DNA of 64,000 bases. It comes from Ancistrus triradiatus. Its lineage: Eukaryota > Chordata > Actinopteri > Siluriformes > Loricariidae. The position numbers and the translations under genes are program-made. Where the stretch lies: contig JAJAGP010000784.1 of NCBI GenBank assembly GCA_025084515.1, forward strand, positions 221,609 through 285,608. The letters run 5' to 3'. Shown piece by piece: positions 63,683-64,000 of this stretch. Each line of letters begins with the position of its first letter. Within the stretch, counting starts at the first letter, position 1. The notes under the pieces were generated by a model that worked only from the letters and a program-made list of their open reading frames with translations, was not told the DNA's origin and searched no databases.

Positions 63683-64000
63683 ATCAGAGGTGCTTAATCA
63701 CTTTAATAATCCTTACAAACAGAGGCATGCTGATAACTAAACATGAGTGTGTCCTGAAAGAAGCAGAACACAATGAACTTAATCCAGTTTTGCAAAGAAT
63801 CCTTCGTGAAAACCGGACACGGATGCTGGCTTTGTTTTCAAACGCTCAGAGCAACAAATGGCTTCCTGTAGGTGGTATTAAACTTGTTTTTAAGCATGTC
63901 TAATGTGATTAGTCTGCTCAGCTTTGTGGCCCAAGATTTGAAATGACATTACATGAACTTTAATCTTTAAGCCTGTTACACATAAAGACACACTTTTATG

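Overview
The window looks like a stretch of teleost fish nuclear genome, most likely an otophysan such as a catfish; that placement rests on repeat content and is an inference. Coding sequence is split into short exons with GT-AG introns. The rest is dense with Tc1/mariner-like, pogo-like and hAT-like transposons, tRNA-derived SINEs whose tail reads 'CGCTCTGGATAAGGGCGTC', microsatellites and minisatellites. There is no operon, CRISPR array or prokaryotic gene.

Two protein-coding genes were found, both partial, and they converge. On the plus strand (1199-17049) lie the last nine recognised coding exons of GAS7: the linker after the WW domain and the whole F-BAR domain, ending in ...RPVNMEI-stop. 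The SH3 and WW exons would lie left of the window. On the minus strand (23638-61799) lie 22 exons of a class II myosin heavy chain of the sarcomeric type. They cover about 1,075 residues of the coiled-coil rod to the stop codon; the motor, neck and first part of the rod lie right of the window. The two 3' ends face each other across about 6.6 kb that holds the GAS7 3' UTR, nested hAT-like elements and a 1.6 kb Tc1-like element.

Region by region: 1-8.6 kb is GAS7 intron with a Tc1 fragment, SINEs and a SINE-derived hairpin. 8.6-17.05 kb holds the GAS7 F-BAR exons, interrupted by a Tc1-like element at 13.3-14.6 kb. 17-23.6 kb is intergenic. 23.6-30.1 kb holds intact 3' exons of the myosin gene. 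24.9-34.5 kb also carries about 20 degenerate tRNA-Leu-like copies on both strands. 32.2-40.3 kb holds eight myosin exons, seven of which contain small frame-breaking indels. 40-53 kb is mostly intron: SINEs, Tc1 elements, a 15-bp minisatellite inside an inverted-repeat element, and a long ATT-rich duplicated block. 53.8-61.8 kb holds intact upstream rod exons, and 61.8-63.1 kb is a 1.3 kb polypurine tract.

I see no new defence, toxin or regulatory system. The points most worth checking are the unusual myosin tailpiece and intron pattern, the swarm of tRNA-Leu-like copies, the clustered and often compensating coding indels (assembly error or real decay), and several hairpin or tandem-repeat structures.
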